DNA of 43,575 nt from Trueperaceae bacterium (GTDB taxonomy: Bacteria; Deinococcota; Deinococci; Deinococcales; Trueperaceae), in contig DASVCN010000022.1 in the NCBI GenBank assembly GCA_036381595.1, forward strand, positions 1-43,575, given 5' to 3'. A program made the position numbers and the translations under genes. Positions 41,713 through 43,575 of the stretch are shown one piece after another (positions within the stretch are counted from its first letter, which is position 1; each line of letters opens with the position of its first letter). The notes beneath the pieces are model-generated. The model did no database searches. It had not been told where the DNA came from and saw nothing but the letters and a program-made list of their open reading frames with translations.

Positions 41713-42111
41713 TCAGCCGGTGACCTCCTTCGCGTCGAGAGGCACGAAGTTGACGAAACAGTAGGCGACGTCTGCCTCGGTACCCCGCTGGTATGAGCCC
41801 ATGGAGGTGACGTAGACCTCCGTCGACACGCGCTTCCGGTCGCTCTGGGCGGGATCGTCCAGCACGCCGTCGTACGTCACCGGCGAGGACTTGGCGAGAG
41901 CCCTCCGGATCCTCTCCAGCCCACTCGCGTCATCCTCGAGCCGCCATGTGCCCACGATCCGGAGCACGTCCTCGTTCTGGCCGCGCCAGACCTGCAACGT
42001 CCCCGTTCCGGGCAATCCCGCCAACTTGGCGTCACCGGTGGACGCTCCCTGGGAGAGCGCCTCCTTGCCCAGTTGGAGCTTCTCGAAAGTCACTTCAGAT
42101 CCCACGCCCAT
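41713..42111 (-). CDS. Unknown small soluble protein, cluster gene 3
   Basis: About 132 residues from the ATG at 42111; GTG 42105 and ATG 42132 are other in-frame starts. It overlaps the 3' end of the preceding gene in each case, so translation is probably coupled. No signal peptide, membrane span or cofactor motif is visible. A Gly-rich strand pattern (TGTLQVWRGQNEDVLRIVGTW) and a YVTSMGSY segment suggest a small beta-rich fold. No family is recognised. Confidence 0.6.
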   Translation of the reverse strand: MGVGSEVTFEKLQLGKEALSQGASTGDAKLAGLPGTGTLQVWRGQNEDVLRIVGTWRLEDDASGLERIRRALAKSSPVTYDGVLDDPAQSDRKRVSTEVYVTSMGSYQRGTEADVAYCFVNFVPLDAKEVTG

Positions 42112-42697
42112 AGACGGTCTCGCTGAAGTCATCAGTTTCGACGGTGAGGCTGCCGAGCGTCATCCGGTAGTTGCGTGCCCACGCTGCGGCCACCTGCTCG
42201 GGAAGGTCAGCCGCTTCGAAGCCCACGAAGACGCGAGCGAGCTCTCCGTCGTCGATATCACGCAGATCGACCTGGAGACCGGCTTCGGTCTCCTCGAGGT
42301 CGACCCCCGAACCGAAACTGGGGAGGTCGGCGATCACGGTCGGTTCCAGGCCCTCGGCCATGTTGAAGGTCAGTTCGACGTCGTCGAGTTCCACCTGACC
42401 TTCGTTCCTCACGACCGTAGTAGCCCAGAGATAGTCGTCGCTGGAGAAGCCATCGATCTCGGCATCTTCGACGGCCTCCTGGAACGAGTCGGAGAAGCGG
42501 GTCGGGCCGCCAACCAGGAAGCTCACCTCGGCTGTCGGCTGGGCCAGCAGGGCGGCGTTCGCTTCGGCCAGCGACTTGGCGCTGTTGGCGGTGTTCCAGA
42601 GCCAGATGAACAGGATTATCAGGGCGATGCCGAATAGCCAGAGAACCCACGTAGGGCTGCCCTGCGTTTCGTGGTGAGTGGAGGTGCTTGTTGTCAT
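42095..42697 (-). CDS. Membrane-anchored protein with DUF11-like ectodomain, cluster gene 2
   Basis: A 200-residue protein from the ATG at 42697; the open frame continues upstream but without coding character. Residues 16-36 (WVLWLFGIALIILFIWLW) form one span. The outer part contains TTVVRNEGQVELDDVELTFNMAEGL and ARVFVGFEA, the pattern of DUF11/NEW3-type immunoglobulin-like surface domains. It is probably an N-terminally anchored periplasmic or surface protein. It sits in a three-gene same-strand cluster between the rRNA operon end and the oxidase operon. Confidence 0.7.
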   Translation of the reverse strand: MTTSTSTHHETQGSPTWVLWLFGIALIILFIWLWNTANSAKSLAEANAALLAQPTAEVSFLVGGPTRFSDSFQEAVEDAEIDGFSSDDYLWATTVVRNEGQVELDDVELTFNMAEGLEPTVIADLPSFGSGVDLEETEAGLQVDLRDIDDGELARVFVGFEAADLPEQVAAAWARNYRMTLGSLTVETDDFSETVYGRGI

Positions 42698-42711
42698 GAT
42701 TACCCCTTCGA

Positions 42712-42735
42712 GACCCCGTCCGGCGGGATGGGGTC
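42712..42735 (-). promoter_or_regulatory. Hairpin next to ribosome site of cluster gene 2
   Basis: On the minus strand GACCCCATC (42735-42727), a 6-base loop and GACGGGGTC (42720-42712) pair over nine positions with one wobble, ending 14 bases before the ATG at 42697. The ribosome site AAGGGG lies immediately after it. It may insulate gene 2 from gene 1 or modulate its translation. Confidence 0.4.
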
Positions 42736-42783
42736 GCTTCGCGAGTGAGAGTTGTACTGCTTGGCTGCGGTTGGGGTAACCGG

Positions 42784-43170
42784 TCAGACGTAGGAGGAGT
42801 GGTGCCGGTAGAGCCGCTGGGTGAGGTCGAGCCACCAGGGGTTGGGCTCCGGCTCGTCCCGCTCGACGACGGTCCGATCGAACGATCGGAAGTCTGGCTG
42901 AGAGGGCTGGACGAGCGACGGCGGGAACTCGGCGAGGTGCGGGGGCACCAGTGAGGCCGCCTCCGGCAGGAGCTTGTCGATGAGAACGGAACGGGTTACC
43001 GGAAGACCCGTCATCCGTTCGCCGGCGAAGTCGCTGGCGGTAAGCCCGATGCCGATCTGCGGCAGCCCTGTGAGGAGGACCAGCAGCAGCGCCGCCAGCA
43101 GAGCGCGCAGGTTGACCCATTCGAGCCGAGCCGTCCCGCACGGGTGCTGTATGGCTGGACTGCCTGGCAC
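42784..43170 (-). CDS. Unknown single-span membrane or secreted protein, cluster gene 1
   Basis: A 128-residue protein from a GTG at 43170, with GGAGG four bases upstream. One hydrophobic stretch (about 20-45, NLRALLAALLLVLLTGLPQIGIG) could be an uncleaved signal-anchor. The remainder is Pro-rich and acidic, ending in WWLDLTQRLYRHHSSYV. No family is recognised. First gene of the three-gene cluster. Confidence 0.65.
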   Translation of the reverse strand: MPGSPAIQHPCGTARLEWVNLRALLAALLLVLLTGLPQIGIGLTASDFAGERMTGLPVTRSVLIDKLLPEAASLVPPHLAEFPPSLVQPSQPDFRSFDRTVVERDEPEPNPWWLDLTQRLYRHHSSYV

Positions 43171-43271
43171 TTCGCCTCCTTCCCCGAATTGCTGCCCTGA
43201 TCCCAGGGTAACAGCTATGGCTGGGCCTTTCGGTTCAGCTCTTCACGGTTCAGGTGCTGGGCTCCGACACG

Positions 43272-43303
43272 ACAGTAAAGAGCGCCGCCCGAAGGCGGCG
43301 CTC
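43272..43303 (-). terminator. Intrinsic terminator of the rRNA/tRNA transcript
   Basis: On the minus strand a perfect 10-bp stem GAGCGCCGCC/GGCGGCGCTC (43303-43294 and 43289-43280) with a TTCG tetraloop is followed by TTTACTGTC. It lies 11 bases after the tRNA 3' end. Confidence 0.8.
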
Positions 43304-43314
43304 GATCTCACTGT

Positions 43315-43391
<77 letters not shown>

Positions 43392-43442
43392 GCGATTACC
43401 GCGCGGACGGGGGAGACCCGCCTCGAGCGGCGAAAAAATAAT

Positions 43443-43564
<122 letters not shown>

Positions 43565-43575
43565 GTTCAGATATG

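Overview
The window is about 43.6 kb of high-GC bacterial chromosome with densely packed, mostly household genes. Taken together, the mismatch endonuclease NucS, a caa3-type oxidase, agmatine-route polyamine genes with a deoxyhypusine-synthase homologue, a complete hut operon, a phosphatidylcholine-synthase-like enzyme, and genes that look leaderless or start with GTG/TTG suggest a Deinococcota lineage, perhaps near Truepera. This is an inference from gene content; an actinobacterial or Chloroflexota origin is not excluded. I see no IS element, prophage, CRISPR array or plasmid function.

Left part (1-13 kb). A large modular c-type cytochrome with four CXXCH sites runs off the left edge. A small lipoprotein follows, then aguB-aguA facing speA. 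With a deoxyhypusine-synthase-like gene near 12 kb, these make a plausible route arginine -> agmatine -> N-carbamoylputrescine -> putrescine -> a longer polyamine. Between them lie a NarL-type two-component system flanked by two related membrane proteins of unknown role, a phosphatidylcholine-synthase-like gene and a calcineurin-like phosphoesterase whose start codons share one CATG. A near-consensus promoter followed at once by an intrinsic terminator forms an orphan mini transcription unit at 12945-13022.

Middle part (13-28.5 kb). This holds an MBL-fold hydrolase, an MsbA-like ABC exporter, a DUF1206 membrane protein and an ehuABCD-type ectoine/hydroxyectoine importer with an intercistronic hairpin. 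Next come a flavin reductase, an SRPBCC protein, a sulfotransferase-fold protein with a degenerate PAPS loop, the repair pair nfo/nucS, and a GalT homologue lacking its nucleophilic His and one zinc Cys pair. An FtsB-like protein with 9-residue repeats, a propionyl-CoA carboxylase beta subunit and a DUF899 protein follow.

Right part (28.5-43.6 kb). The hut operon (hutG-[26-aa ORF]-hutU-hutI-hutH) converts histidine to glutamate and is translationally coupled throughout. Reading leftward from 41.4 kb, the caa3 oxidase operon ctaC-ctaD-ctaE-ctaF is followed by a HAD hydrolase, a small unknown protein and an MFS transporter. ctaF is fused to a second cytochrome c domain. A three-gene unknown membrane/secreted cluster separates the oxidase from tRNA-fMet and 5S rRNA, which lie at the downstream end of an rRNA operon entering from the right edge.
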